From contig NZ_JBKOPS010000010.1 of NCBI RefSeq assembly GCF_047272945.1, forward strand, positions 62,001 to 126,000: a stretch of 64,000 nt of DNA, written 5' to 3'. This DNA is from Rubrolithibacter danxiaensis. GTDB taxonomy: Bacteria > Bacteroidota > Bacteroidia > Sphingobacteriales > Sphingobacteriaceae. Numbering within the stretch: the first letter of the stretch is position 1; each line of letters starts with the position of its first letter. Shown here one piece after another: positions 33,431 to 43,565 of this stretch. The position numbers and the translations under genes are program-made. The notes under the pieces are model-generated. The model ran no database searches and was not told the DNA's origin. It was given only the letters and a program-made list of their open reading frames with translations.

Positions 33431-34831
33431 CTAAATATGTATGGGCCTGTTCTCGGTTGCGGCTAAAGCAGCTTCCTTCATTGCTTCAGTATAAGTTGGG
33501 TGAGCATGGCTTATCCTTCCGATATCTTCTGCTGAAGCACGGAACTCCATAGCGACAACTGCTTCGGCAATCATATCTGCCGCCCGTGGGCCAATCATGT
33601 GTACACCCAGTATTTCATCCGTATCAGCTGCTGCAAGCACCTTAACAAACCCTTCGGTATCCATACTTGCACGTGCACGGCCGCTCGCTTTAAATGGAAA
33701 GGATCCCGATTTATATTTTGTTCCCTGTTCTTTTAATTGTTCTTCGGTAAAGCCAACACTGGCAACTTCAGGCCAGGTATAAACAACACCGGGAATAAGA
33801 TTGTAATTGATATGAGGTTTTTGTCCGGCTATAGTTTCCGCAACAAAAACCCCTTCTTCTTCGGCCTTATGGGCAAGCATTGCTCCTTTAATTACATCAC
33901 CGATAGCATAAACGCCCTTTACCGGGGTTTCCAGATGATCGTTTACCGGAATTTTTTTGCCCCGGTCTTCTAACTTGATTCCTATTTTTTCCAGGCCCAA
34001 TCCTTCAGTATAAGCTGTACGGCCAACGGCAACAATACAATAATCTCCTTCAAGCGTTATTTTCTCTCCTTTCGGATTATCTGCCGTAACCGTAACAGTT
34101 TTGCCTTTTACCTGGGCGCCTGTAACTTTATGGCTCAGCAAAAATTCAAATCCAAGCTTCTTTAAAGATTTTTGCAGTTCCTTTCCCAAAGACTTATCCA
34201 TAGTAGCAATAATGGAATCCATAAATTCCACTACTGTAACTTTCGCCCCCAGGCGGGCATATACAGAGCCAAGTTCCAGCCCAATAACACCTCCGCCAAT
34301 AACTATTAAATGCTTGGGTATTTCGGTGAGATCAAGCGCTTCGGTAGAAGTAATAATACGCTTTTTATCAATTGGAAGAAAAGGAAGCGCTGTAGGTTTT
34401 GATCCTGTTGCAATAATTACATTTTTGGTGGTTATTGTTTCTTCGCCACCTTCTTTTGTAATTTTAATAGTGTTTTTATCAACAAATGAACCTACTCCGT
34501 TATAAGTTGTAATCTTGTTCTTCTTCATCAGAAAAGCGATTCCGGCAGTATTTTCCTGTACAACCGTATTCTTTCTGGCCATCATTTGCCCGATATTAAC
34601 TTTCAGATCTTTCAAATCAATTCCATGAGTTCCAAAAGTATGTGCAGCATTGTAAAAATGCTCCGATGAATCAAGCAAGGCCTTGGAAGGAATACAGCCA
34701 ACATTTAAACAAGTTCCGCCAAAAGTGCTGTATTTTTCGATAATTGCTGTTTTTAGGCCTAACTGGGCACAGCGTATAGCAGCTACATATCCGCCCGGAC
34801 CGCTGCCGATTACTGTTACATCGTATTGCAT
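33431..34831 (-). CDS. lpdA: Dihydrolipoyl dehydrogenase
   Basis: E3 flavoprotein that reoxidises lipoyl groups of the 2-oxoacid dehydrogenase complexes. The 466-residue protein has the FAD motif VIGSGPGGYVAAIRCAQLG, the redox disulfide in GGTCLNVGCIPSKALL, a NAD Rossmann motif VIGGGVIGLELGSVYARLG and the C-terminal active base in SHAHPTYTEA. It serves the E2/E1 pair encoded at 37.4-41.8 kb, from which it is separated by two unrelated plus-strand genes. Confidence 0.97.
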   Translation of the reverse strand: MQYDVTVIGSGPGGYVAAIRCAQLGLKTAIIEKYSTFGGTCLNVGCIPSKALLDSSEHFYNAAHTFGTHGIDLKDLKVNIGQMMARKNTVVQENTAGIAFLMKKNKITTYNGVGSFVDKNTIKITKEGGEETITTKNVIIATGSKPTALPFLPIDKKRIITSTEALDLTEIPKHLIVIGGGVIGLELGSVYARLGAKVTVVEFMDSIIATMDKSLGKELQKSLKKLGFEFLLSHKVTGAQVKGKTVTVTADNPKGEKITLEGDYCIVAVGRTAYTEGLGLEKIGIKLEDRGKKIPVNDHLETPVKGVYAIGDVIKGAMLAHKAEEEGVFVAETIAGQKPHINYNLIPGVVYTWPEVASVGFTEEQLKEQGTKYKSGSFPFKASGRARASMDTEGFVKVLAAADTDEILGVHMIGPRAADMIAEAVVAMEFRASAEDIGRISHAHPTYTEAMKEAALAATENRPIHI

Positions 34832-34927
34832 GAAAGGATCTTTTAAATTTCGGCTAATTTAAGGATTATGAATTCATAAACGTTAAAATTTAATCCGCAT
34901 CTTTAGTTTGCGAAATAAATTTCAATA

Positions 34928-36574
34928 ATGAATATCCGTAAATTGTTTTACCTGCTGCTGTTTTTCTTGTTACCCCTCTCTATTTTTAGCCAGCCGCTTA
35001 ACCAAAAGAGTAGTTTTACACGTGCCGATACGTTGAGAGGAATGCTTAGCACCCTAAGATCCTGTTATGATGTAAATTTCTACCACCTTGATGTTAAAGT
35101 AAATATTGATCAAAAATTTATTGCAGGAAAAAACTTATTTAAAATTACGGCCACGCAGGAATTTGATAAGTTACAAATAGACCTGTTCGACAATCTGAAG
35201 ATTGAAAAGATTACTTTCGAGGATAAAGAACTTTCCTTTAAAAGGGAATACAATGCAGTTTTTATCGGCTTTCCAAGAGTTATAAAGAAAGATGAAAAAA
35301 CAAATTTTACAGTTTATTATTCCGGAAATCCTGTTGTTGCTAACAATGCACCCTGGGACGGTGGATTTGTGTTTACCAAAGATAAAGCGGGAAAGCCATG
35401 GGTTGGAGTTGCCTGCCAGGGATTAGGGGCCAGTTCCTGGTGGCCTACAAAAGATCACCAGTCCGACGAGCCCGATAGTATGCTTATCAGCATTGCGGTT
35501 CCTAACGGCCTTATGGATGTAAGCAACGGTCGTTTACGTTCTATAGAGAAATTGGATAATCAGTACATTAAGTATAATTGGTTTGTATCAAATCCTATCA
35601 ATAACTACGATGTTACATTGAACATTGCGGACTATGCACATTTCAACGATGAATTTGCAGGAGAAAAAGGCAAGCTGAGCCTGAATTACTTTGTTCTAAA
35701 AGAAAATCTTCCAAAAGCAAAAAAGCAGTTCGGAGAAAATGTTAAACCGATGCTTAAATGCTTTGAATACTGGTTTGGCCCTTATCCGTTTTATAACGAC
35801 GGGTATAAGCTGGTAGAATCACCTTACCTTGGCATGGAGCATCAGAGTGCAGTTGCTTATGGAAACGGATATAAAAACGGATATCGCGGAAGAGATTTAT
35901 CTGGAACAGGTTTAGGATTAAAATGGGATTATATCATTGTCCATGAGTCGGGACACGAATGGTTCGGAAATAATATCACATCAAAAGACATTGCCGATAT
36001 GTGGATACACGAAGCCTTTACCATGTATTCTGAAGGACTTTTTGTAAAGTGTACAGAAGGTAAGGATGCAGGGGCACGCTATATTGCCGGTGTTAGAGAA
36101 AACATAGAAAATGACATCCCTATCATCGGGCCATACAATGTAAACAAGGAAGGATCAGGCGACATGTATTACAAGGGGGCTAATATGCTGCAAACTATCC
36201 GTTCTGTTATTGATAACGACGAAAAATGGCGTGAAATTTTAAGAGGATTAAATAAAGATCTGGGCCTTAAAACAACTACAACTGAAGAAGTAATTAATTA
36301 CATGAATTTAAAATCCGGTAAAAACCTGACAAAAATTTTCGATCAGTATTTAAGATATACAGAAATACCGGTACTGGAAATTAAGAATTCGAAAAAAGGC
36401 TTGCTAAGCTATCGTTGGAAAGCGTCTGTTACAGGTTTAAATATGCCCGTTAAAGTTAAATTATCAAATAAAAAAGAATGGGAATACATTAATCCTGCAA
36501 CTGAATGGAAAAGCATTAAAGCAAAGAGCATGGCTGTTGATACCATTAATTTTTATATTAAAACAAAATTTTAA
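34928..36574 (+). CDS. M1 family aminopeptidase, secreted
   Basis: A 548-residue M1 metallopeptidase with a signal peptide (about 1-21, ending IFSQ). The zinc site is HESGH at 339-343 with the third ligand Glu362 in WIHEAFTMYSEG; the substrate-binding motif is YLGMEHQSAVAYGNG. The N-terminal beta-sandwich (YHLDVKVNIDQKFIAGKNLF) is present, but the C-terminal helical arch of aminopeptidase N is not. It is unlike the M1 gene at 4.4-6.3 kb in sequence. The head-GIN gene follows 61 bp later with its own promoter. Confidence 0.93.
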   Translation: MNIRKLFYLLLFFLLPLSIFSQPLNQKSSFTRADTLRGMLSTLRSCYDVNFYHLDVKVNIDQKFIAGKNLFKITATQEFDKLQIDLFDNLKIEKITFEDKELSFKREYNAVFIGFPRVIKKDEKTNFTVYYSGNPVVANNAPWDGGFVFTKDKAGKPWVGVACQGLGASSWWPTKDHQSDEPDSMLISIAVPNGLMDVSNGRLRSIEKLDNQYIKYNWFVSNPINNYDVTLNIADYAHFNDEFAGEKGKLSLNYFVLKENLPKAKKQFGENVKPMLKCFEYWFGPYPFYNDGYKLVESPYLGMEHQSAVAYGNGYKNGYRGRDLSGTGLGLKWDYIIVHESGHEWFGNNITSKDIADMWIHEAFTMYSEGLFVKCTEGKDAGARYIAGVRENIENDIPIIGPYNVNKEGSGDMYYKGANMLQTIRSVIDNDEKWREILRGLNKDLGLKTTTTEEVINYMNLKSGKNLTKIFDQYLRYTEIPVLEIKNSKKGLLSYRWKASVTGLNMPVKVKLSNKKEWEYINPATEWKSIKAKSMAVDTINFYIKTKF

Positions 36575-36583
36575 CAAGGGTAA

Positions 36584-36613
36584 TGCAACGTTTTGCAACA
36601 CCTCGTAGTCTAA
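36584..36613 (+). promoter_or_regulatory. Candidate ECF-type promoter of the head-GIN gene
   Basis: TGCAAC occurs twice 10 bp apart (36584-36589, 36594-36599), and GTCTAA lies at 36608-36613, 18 bp after the first copy and about 22 bp before the ATG. The pair resembles ECF sigma promoters (AAC-type -35, GTC-type -10) rather than TAnnTTTG. Confidence 0.45.
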
Positions 36614-36635
36614 TAGGTATCTAAAAAATAAAATC

Positions 36636-37367
36636 ATGAAAAAAGTACTTTCATCTTTTGGCTGGATTCTCCTGCTGTTACCGCTTGTAAGTGTTGCCGG
36701 AGCACGTACTGCATTAAATACAATAAGTTTAAATGCTTTTGACGAACAAACCCGCGAAGTTGCTAATTTCTCTGGCGTAGCCTCCTCTGGTGCGTTTGAT
36801 GTGTTTATAAAAATTGGCAGCAAGGAAAGCCTGAAGCTGGAAGGCGATGGCGAAATATTGGATAGAGTAGAAACTCCCGTTGAAGATGGAATTTTACATA
36901 TCCGTATGAAGAAAGGAACAAACCGCATTAATATGAACTTTAAAAAGATTAAGGTTTATATCACTGCAAAGAAATTAAACAACCTGGTGGTAAGCGGTTC
37001 GGGTAATATAAATGTTGAAGATAAACTTAAAGCGGATGATTTTTCTGCAACGGTAAGCGGATCAGGTAATATTAGTGCAGATTTGGCCGCGACAAGATTA
37101 AAGGCAGTTGTAAGCGGATCAGGCAAAATTATTGCATCTGGCAGTGCAAAACAAAGCGAGGTAGTTGTAAGCGGATCGGGTCACTTTAATGGGAAAAACT
37201 TTAATACAGATTCTGCCGATGCAAAGGTAAGCGGATCAGGTCATATCTCTATACAAGCGGATGATACACTTAACGCTGCGGTAAGCGGTTCGGGAAATAT
37301 TTCCTATTCAGGCAATGCAAAAGTTAATATGCAAAAAAGCGGATCAGGAAGTATTACAAGGATTTAA
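36636..37367 (+). CDS. Head-GIN (DUF2807) domain secreted protein
   Basis: A 243-residue exported protein with a signal peptide (about 1-23, ending VAGA). The rest is a right-handed beta-helix-like domain made of repeated VSGSGNI-type turns: at least six copies of V-SGSG-(N/K/H)-(I/F) spaced about 18-22 residues. The family is called putative auto-transporter adhesin head GIN domain and is surface-associated in Bacteroidota. The role is unknown; adhesion or envelope-stress function is commonly assumed. An ECF-like promoter precedes it and a strong two-way terminator follows. Confidence 0.88.
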   Translation: MKKVLSSFGWILLLLPLVSVAGARTALNTISLNAFDEQTREVANFSGVASSGAFDVFIKIGSKESLKLEGDGEILDRVETPVEDGILHIRMKKGTNRINMNFKKIKVYITAKKLNNLVVSGSGNINVEDKLKADDFSATVSGSGNISADLAATRLKAVVSGSGKIIASGSAKQSEVVVSGSGHFNGKNFNTDSADAKVSGSGHISIQADDTLNAAVSGSGNISYSGNAKVNMQKSGSGSITRI

Positions 37368-37379
37368 AAGAAATAGTAC

Positions 37380-37417
37380 AAACAGAAAAGGACACGAAAT
37401 CGTGTCCTTTTCTGTTT
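37380..37417. terminator. Strong bidirectional terminator
   Basis: An 18-bp perfect stem with a 2-nt apex (core AAAAGGACACGA / TCGTGTCCTTTT) between the convergent head-GIN gene and sucB. Confidence 0.9.
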
Positions 37418-37442
37418 AAGGCTCTCACCTTATATCTGTTAA

Positions 37443-38987
37443 TTAAACTCCAAGCAATAACCTTGTCGGATCTTCAAGCAGCTGCTTAACCCGCACTAAA
37501 AACCCTACTGATTCGCGGCCATCAATAATACGATGGTCATATGAAAGGGCAACATACATAATCGGGCGGATAACTACCTGGCCGTTTACGGCTACAGGAC
37601 GCTCAACTATATTATGCATACCGAGAATAGCAGATTGTGGAGCATTGATTATCGGTGTAGATAACATGGAGCCAAACACCCCGCCATTGGTAATAGTGAA
37701 AGTTCCACCTGTCATTTCCTCAATAGTCAGCTTATTTTCGCGTGCCTTTACAGCCAGGTCTACAACCGCTTTTTCAATTTCTGAAAGCGTTTTAGACTCT
37801 GCGTTACGAATTATTGGTACAACAAGGCCTTTAGGCGCTGAAACCGCGATACTAACATCTACAAAATTGTTGTAAACAACTTCTTCACCATCAATACGGG
37901 CGTTCACTGCAGGGAATTCTTTCAACGCTTCGCATACCGCTTTAGTAAAGAATGACATGAACCCTAAACCTACTCCGTGTTTTTCCTTAAACTTATCTTT
38001 GTATTTCGCACGAATATCCATGATAGGCTGCATATCCACCTCGTTAAAAGTGGTAAGCATTGCTGTTTCATTTTTAACCGTAACCAAACGTTTCGCAATA
38101 GTTTTACGAAGAGAACTCATCTTTTCACGGCGCTCGTTTCTATCTCCTGCTTGCTGAGTTGCCGGCACGGGTGCTGATGATGCTTTAGCAGGTTGTGAAA
38201 CTGCAGGCTGTTGTTTTCCTGGCTGTACTTTCAGCGCATCTTCTTTTGTTATTCTTCCACCTACTCCGGATCCATTCATTGCCGAAGCATCAATCCCTTT
38301 TTCTGAAAGGATTTTTGCCGCTGCCGGCGACGGAGTTCCGGAAGCGTATGATGTTTGTTTTTCAGTTGTTGCTGGTGCAGCACTTGCGGGAGCCGGCTCT
38401 GCTGCTTTTGGTTTTTCCTGTGCTGCAGATTTGTCTGTTGCAATTGTGCAAACTACTCCCCCTATTTCAATAACATCTCCCTCTTTTGCTACCCTTTTCA
38501 AAGTTCCTGCTTTCTCTGCTGTTAATTCAAATGTAGCTTTATCCGATTCCAATTCAGCAAGCACTTCATCCATCTCAACATAATCACCATCCTGCTTCAA
38601 CCATTTTGATAGGGTTACTTCAGAAATAGACTCGCCAACAGCCGGAACTTTAATCTCAATGGATGTTTTAGAATCTGCTGAAGTCGGTTTTTCAATCAAT
38701 ACTTCGGTAGCTGCATCAGCACGTTCTTCTTTTGGAACAGAAGTATCAACACTTTCCTCTTCAATAGTACAAACTACTGCACCAATTTCAAGTGTATCGC
38801 CTTCGCTGGCGAGAGTTTTTAAAGTTCCTGCTTTTTCTGCCGTTAATTCAAACGTAGCTTTATCTGATTCCAGCTCAGCAATCACTTCATCCATTTGCAC
38901 ACTCTCACCATCTTTTTTTATCCATCGTGATAAGGTAACTTCCGAAATTGATTCGCCAACAGGCGGAACTTTGATCTCTAAACTCAT
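37443..38987 (-). CDS. sucB: 2-oxoglutarate dehydrogenase E2 with two lipoyl domains
   Basis: Dihydrolipoyl succinyltransferase core of the 2-oxoglutarate dehydrogenase complex. The 514-residue protein is about 100 longer than usual because it has two lipoyl domains, residues 1-80 and about 112-190, each with the lipoylated Lys in ELESDKATFEL. A peripheral-subunit binding domain follows (PSPAAAKILSEKGID, GVGGRITKEDAL), then the catalytic domain with the His/Asp motif YDHRIIDGRE. The two lipoyl domains are nearly identical, suggesting a tandem duplication. It lies 17 bp downstream of sucA and is cotranscribed with it. Confidence 0.95.
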   Translation of the reverse strand: MSLEIKVPPVGESISEVTLSRWIKKDGESVQMDEVIAELESDKATFELTAEKAGTLKTLASEGDTLEIGAVVCTIEEESVDTSVPKEERADAATEVLIEKPTSADSKTSIEIKVPAVGESISEVTLSKWLKQDGDYVEMDEVLAELESDKATFELTAEKAGTLKRVAKEGDVIEIGGVVCTIATDKSAAQEKPKAAEPAPASAAPATTEKQTSYASGTPSPAAAKILSEKGIDASAMNGSGVGGRITKEDALKVQPGKQQPAVSQPAKASSAPVPATQQAGDRNERREKMSSLRKTIAKRLVTVKNETAMLTTFNEVDMQPIMDIRAKYKDKFKEKHGVGLGFMSFFTKAVCEALKEFPAVNARIDGEEVVYNNFVDVSIAVSAPKGLVVPIIRNAESKTLSEIEKAVVDLAVKARENKLTIEEMTGGTFTITNGGVFGSMLSTPIINAPQSAILGMHNIVERPVAVNGQVVIRPIMYVALSYDHRIIDGRESVGFLVRVKQLLEDPTRLLLGV

Positions 38988-39004
38988 ATGTTTTTAAATA
39001 AGGG

Positions 39005-41797
39005 TTAATCTACATTTACAACTTTTTTAGTTGCTTTTACAACTGCCTTTTTAACTTCCGGACCTGCTGCGTCTTCAAATGCTTTTCCTACAATATACAA
39101 TTGCTGAGCAACATGCTGCTTGGCATAACCGGTAGCTGTACTGCTGCTTTCCTTTCTTGAAATTACTTTTAAATCCAGGTCGATGTTACGCAGCTTACGG
39201 GCAAAGTAAGGCCAGGCGCCCATGTTTTCAGGTTCTTCCTGAACCCAGATATATTCTTTAGCCTTTGTATATTTCTCGCGTATTGTCTTTAGCTGTTCGT
39301 AAGGGGTAGGGTAAAGTTGTTCAAGCCGAACAATAGCCACATCAGTCCGGTTATCCGCTTGTTGTTTTTCGAGCAGATCGTAATAAACCTTACCCGAACA
39401 CAGTAATACCCGTTTTACATTTTCTGGTTTAACAAAAGAATCGTCAATTAATTCCTGGAACGTTCCTTCTGTAAATTCTTCCAGTTTGCTTTGTACAAGC
39501 GGATGGCGCAGTAAACTTTTTGGAGTAAACACCACAAGCGGTTTTCTGAAATCCCTTACCAATTGCCTGCGCAGAAGGTGAAAATAATTGGCAGGAGTTG
39601 TACAATTAGCTACCTGGATATTAAAATCGGCACACAATTCCATAAACCGCTCAATACGGGCAGATGAATGTTCGGGTCCCTGACCTTCATATCCATGCGG
39701 AAGTAAAACCACAATTCCGTTAGAACGCTGCCATTTTGTTTCAGCACTAACAATAAACTGGTCTACAATAATCTGGGCGCCATTAACAAAGTCGCCGAAT
39801 TGTGCTTCCCAAACAGTTAGAGACTGTGGATTTGCGAGTGCATAACCGTATTCAAAACCCAATACTCCATATTCAGAAAGGTGGGAATTATAAATATCAA
39901 ATTTTGCTTCGCCCTTATTCAATTGTGCAAGCGGTATATATTCTTCTTCAGAATCTTCCAGCTTAACAACTGCATGCCGGTGAGAGAATGTTCCTCTTTC
40001 AACATCCTGGCCGCTGATGCGAACCCGGTGTCCGTCTTCCAGTAAAGTACCGTAAGCCATCAACTCTCCCATTGCCCAGTCAAACGTTTTACTTTCCACC
40101 ATTTTACGCCTGTCTTCAAACAGCTTCTCTATTTTCTTGAAGAAAGTTTTGTCTGCAGGAAGCGAAGTTATTTTTTGAGCAATGGATAAAAATGTTTCGG
40201 CAGATACAGCAGTAGGATATTTCTTTATAAAGTCTTCGGCTGTTGCCATCCGCAATCCCTGCCAGGCCCCGGAATACATCGGGTTTGGCTCCGAATACGT
40301 CTTCTGCTCTTTCGATTCATTTAAACGATCCTGCAATAAAGCCCGGAAATCCTTTTCCATTTCTTTGGCCATATTTGCATCCACGCTTCCCTGCTCCATC
40401 AGTTTTTTATTGTATATCTCCCGTGGATTAGGATGCTTCTCAATCGTTTTGTAAAGCAGCGGCTGGGTAAACTTAGGTTCGTCCGATTCATTATGTCCGT
40501 AACGACGGTAACATAAAACATCTATGAACACGTCGTTATGGTATTTCTGACGATATTCTACCGCAAGATTAATAGCATAAACCAAAGCTTCCACATCGTC
40601 GCCATTAACATGGAACACTGGTGAAAGCGTTACTTTTGCTAAATCGGTACAATAGGTGGATGAACGGGCATCTTTAAAGTTAGTGGTAAATCCAACCTGA
40701 TTGTTAATTATAAGATGGATAGTTCCGCCTGTTTGGTAGCCATCCAGCTTTGCCATTTGAAGCACTTCGTACACAATACCCTGACCGGCAATAGAAGCAT
40801 CGCCGTGAATAAGTATCGGGGCTATAAGGCTATGATCGCCGTTGTATTTAAAATCAATTTTTGACCGTGTAATTCCTTCTACCACCGGATCTACCGCTTC
40901 GAGGTGAGATGGATTTGGGCATAAGCTTAAATGCACTTTTTTACCCGATGCGGTTTCAACATCGGTAGAAAATCCTAAGTGATACTTAACATCCCCCCCG
41001 AAAGGTTTGCTGGCATCGTATCCTTTGCCTTCAAACTCTGAAAAAATATCTTTATATGTTTTATGAAGAATATTGGCGAGCACATTTAAACGCCCGCGGT
41101 GAGCCATACCAATTACAAATTCTTCAATTCCCAGATCGGCCCCTTTTTCAATGATGGAATCAAGTGCCGGAATAACACTCTCTGCCCCTTCTAACGAGAA
41201 TCTTTTCTGCCCCAGAAATTTTGTACCCAGAAAGTTTTCGAAGACTACCGCCTCGTTTAATTTTTTAAGGATGCGTTTTTTTGTTTCGATAGAAAAGTTC
41301 GGTCTGTTGCGTTCCTTTTCCATACGCTGCTCAAACCACTTTACCTTTTCGGGATTGCGGATGTACTTATACTCTGCTCCTATTGACTGGCAATAAGTTT
41401 GTTCGAGTAATTCACGTATATCGCGAAGCGTGGCAGGGCCTAAACCAACTTCCACGCCTGCATTAAATACGGTATCTAAATCAGCTTCTGTAAAACCGAA
41501 AGTTTCCAGTTCTTTTCCCGGATAATACTTTCTTCTTTCACGTACCGGATTGGTTTTTGTAAAAAGGTGACCACGGTCGCGGTAGCCGTGAATCATATTA
41601 AGTACTTTTATTTCTTTAAGGAAATGTTCAGGAGTTTCGCTGCCTGCAGCCTTAACTTCAGAAGCTTGTCCAAAATCAAAACCTTCAAAAAATTTGCGCC
41701 AGCCAAATTCAACCGATTCTGGATCTTCCTGGTATGCCTGGTAAAGGGAGTCTATATATTCGGAATTTGCATTATTGATATATGACAGATTATTCAT
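39005..41797 (-). CDS. sucA: 2-oxoglutarate dehydrogenase E1 component
   Basis: Thiamine diphosphate-dependent decarboxylase of the TCA cycle, 930 residues. The N-terminal E2-binding helix (NSEYIDSLYQAYQEDPESVEFGWRKFFEGF), the active-site AHRGRLNVLANIL, the cofactor region GDASIAGQGIVYEVLQMAKL with IINNQVGFTT, and the pyrimidine domain ending (AKEYIWVQEEPENMGAWPYF) are all present. It starts at ATG 41797 and is followed by sucB. The minus strand upstream has a TATTTTTG box at 41820-41827 as a possible -7 element. Confidence 0.97.
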   Translation of the reverse strand: MNNLSYINNANSEYIDSLYQAYQEDPESVEFGWRKFFEGFDFGQASEVKAAGSETPEHFLKEIKVLNMIHGYRDRGHLFTKTNPVRERRKYYPGKELETFGFTEADLDTVFNAGVEVGLGPATLRDIRELLEQTYCQSIGAEYKYIRNPEKVKWFEQRMEKERNRPNFSIETKKRILKKLNEAVVFENFLGTKFLGQKRFSLEGAESVIPALDSIIEKGADLGIEEFVIGMAHRGRLNVLANILHKTYKDIFSEFEGKGYDASKPFGGDVKYHLGFSTDVETASGKKVHLSLCPNPSHLEAVDPVVEGITRSKIDFKYNGDHSLIAPILIHGDASIAGQGIVYEVLQMAKLDGYQTGGTIHLIINNQVGFTTNFKDARSSTYCTDLAKVTLSPVFHVNGDDVEALVYAINLAVEYRQKYHNDVFIDVLCYRRYGHNESDEPKFTQPLLYKTIEKHPNPREIYNKKLMEQGSVDANMAKEMEKDFRALLQDRLNESKEQKTYSEPNPMYSGAWQGLRMATAEDFIKKYPTAVSAETFLSIAQKITSLPADKTFFKKIEKLFEDRRKMVESKTFDWAMGELMAYGTLLEDGHRVRISGQDVERGTFSHRHAVVKLEDSEEEYIPLAQLNKGEAKFDIYNSHLSEYGVLGFEYGYALANPQSLTVWEAQFGDFVNGAQIIVDQFIVSAETKWQRSNGIVVLLPHGYEGQGPEHSSARIERFMELCADFNIQVANCTTPANYFHLLRRQLVRDFRKPLVVFTPKSLLRHPLVQSKLEEFTEGTFQELIDDSFVKPENVKRVLLCSGKVYYDLLEKQQADNRTDVAIVRLEQLYPTPYEQLKTIREKYTKAKEYIWVQEEPENMGAWPYFARKLRNIDLDLKVISRKESSSTATGYAKQHVAQQLYIVGKAFEDAAGPEVKKAVVKATKKVVNVD

Positions 41798-41957
41798 GAG
41801 AATATTATTTCAAGTGCGACAAAAATAAGAGTTTAAGGCTATATTTCCTGTAGGAATATCCTTAAAAAAACGCTTTTTCAGACATTTATAAATTCAGACA
41901 GGCAGAGCGGGAAATAGTTTAAAAAAATCTGAAGTTCAAACATGTATTTACAGGGTG

Positions 41958-43376
41958 TCAGTCCTTTACAGGAGCGGTTTCCAGAGCAAGCAGGCGGGGA
42001 TAATAATCTTTATTCAATTCAATGTTAAACTCATCCAGTTCAGCAGACGACAACCGCCAGGGCTCATGAATCCTTCCATCAGGAATTGCAGCAAGTTCGG
42101 GAATCCATTTCCGTACATATGCTCCCTTGGGATCAAGTTCCTGAGCCTGCTTTAAGGCGTCTAATTTCTTCTTCTCGACAGTTCCTAAACTGGCAATAAA
42201 AGCCCAGTTACCCCAATTGCTGGCAGGCGAATAATCAATCAGCTTTTCTTCAAACCAAACCGCCCCTAATACCCAGTTCAGTTGTAAATCGTTTATAAGA
42301 TAGGCAGCAACACACTGGCGGCATCTGTTGGTAAGATATCCTGTAGCATTTAATTCTCTCAGGCAGGCATCAATAAACGGAACTCCCGTTTGGGCGTTTT
42401 TCCATTTCTCCCATAATTCCTTTTCTGTTTCGCTTTTCAGTATGTCCTCTGGCGACAGCTCTGCCCCCTGGAGGAATTTATTTCCATGCTTTTTAAACAT
42501 AAAGCGAAAATAATCCCGCCATAAAAACTCCAATGTGAGCTTACTTACAGAGCCGTTTGTGGCATTTTTCTTTTCATATTTCTTAATTTCCCAAAACAGC
42601 TCTCGAGTAGATAAGCAGCCCAGCGAAACCCAGGGGGATAATTTTGATGTCCACCCTGTGTCCATTAATTTATTTAATGAAGCTTTATAAAAGTGCACCT
42701 GATCTTTCTCCCAAAAATAGTCGGCCATTCTTTTTAAACCCTCTGTTTCTCCGCCTTTAAACTCTGTTTTCGTTTGGGGGTCCTGTAGGCCCATCTGATT
42801 TAAATCTGGCAGCAGTCCGGGATCAAAAGCCTCGGGCAGACTTATTTTTGCAGGCATTTCCAAAGAAGGTCTTACCTCACTTTCCCGTTCAACCTTTTTC
42901 CGAAAAGTAGCGAATACGTCCGGAATGTCTTTAATAGGAAAAGGAAGGTCTTCCTTATGATAAAGCGTATGACCGATAAAATGCTTCAGATTGATTTTTT
43001 GTTTCCAGAGCGCATTCTCTACAAGCCCTGAAATTTCTGTTTCTTCTGCTGCAACTTCACGGTGATGATATACTTCTGCAACCTGGTATTTCTCGCATAC
43101 AGAGGGAATAATATCTTCAGGTTTTCCAATAGCAACCATCAGGTCGGCGCCCAATTCTTGGAGAGAATTTTTCAAATCCCGTACGCTTTCTATAAGAAAC
43201 TGTGCCCGCAGTGGCCCTGTTTTTAAAGTACCATAAGGAGAAACCTCAAAACTCCTCGGATCGAAACAATAAAAAGGAAGTATTTTATTTGCTTTTCGGG
43301 AGGCTTCCAACAGGATTTCATTATCACGAACCCGAAGATCATTTCGAAACCATACAAGAATGGTCCGGTCAGTCAT
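41958..43376 (-). CDS. Cryptochrome DASH
   Basis: FAD photolyase/cryptochrome of the DASH subfamily, acting on CPD lesions in single-stranded DNA or as a light sensor. The 472-residue length fits. The N-terminal antenna domain starts ILVWFRNDLRVRDNEIL; the FAD domain contains SPWVSLGCLSTRELFWEI, EFLWRDYFRFMFKKHG, TGVPFIDACLRELNATGYLTNRCRQCVA and DYSPASNWGNWAFIASLG, typical of DASH. It is within a group of light-related genes with the CPD photolyase at 45.2 kb. A TTACTTTGCA sequence lies about 20 bp before its start. Confidence 0.93.
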   Translation of the reverse strand: MTDRTILVWFRNDLRVRDNEILLEASRKANKILPFYCFDPRSFEVSPYGTLKTGPLRAQFLIESVRDLKNSLQELGADLMVAIGKPEDIIPSVCEKYQVAEVYHHREVAAEETEISGLVENALWKQKINLKHFIGHTLYHKEDLPFPIKDIPDVFATFRKKVERESEVRPSLEMPAKISLPEAFDPGLLPDLNQMGLQDPQTKTEFKGGETEGLKRMADYFWEKDQVHFYKASLNKLMDTGWTSKLSPWVSLGCLSTRELFWEIKKYEKKNATNGSVSKLTLEFLWRDYFRFMFKKHGNKFLQGAELSPEDILKSETEKELWEKWKNAQTGVPFIDACLRELNATGYLTNRCRQCVAAYLINDLQLNWVLGAVWFEEKLIDYSPASNWGNWAFIASLGTVEKKKLDALKQAQELDPKGAYVRKWIPELAAIPDGRIHEPWRLSSAELDEFNIELNKDYYPRLLALETAPVKD

Positions 43377-43565
43377 ATTCTAATTTTTACCTTGCAAAGT
43401 AATGAAAAATAACTAATTAACCAGCCTTTGCCAGCGCCCAGGCCCAGTTTTTACATAAACGGGACAGATACAGGCAGATATCCAATACTATTCTTCCTGA
43501 TAATTACCCTATTGTTTTGATAATCCGTATAAAATAACTAACTTCATTTATACCAAAACTTATCT

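Noticed and set aside
36980..37350. CRISPR-like regular repeats
   Set aside because: The repeated GTAAGCGG(A/T)TC(A/G)GG units are in-frame codons for the VSGSG turns of the head-GIN protein, with degenerate spacing and no unique spacers.
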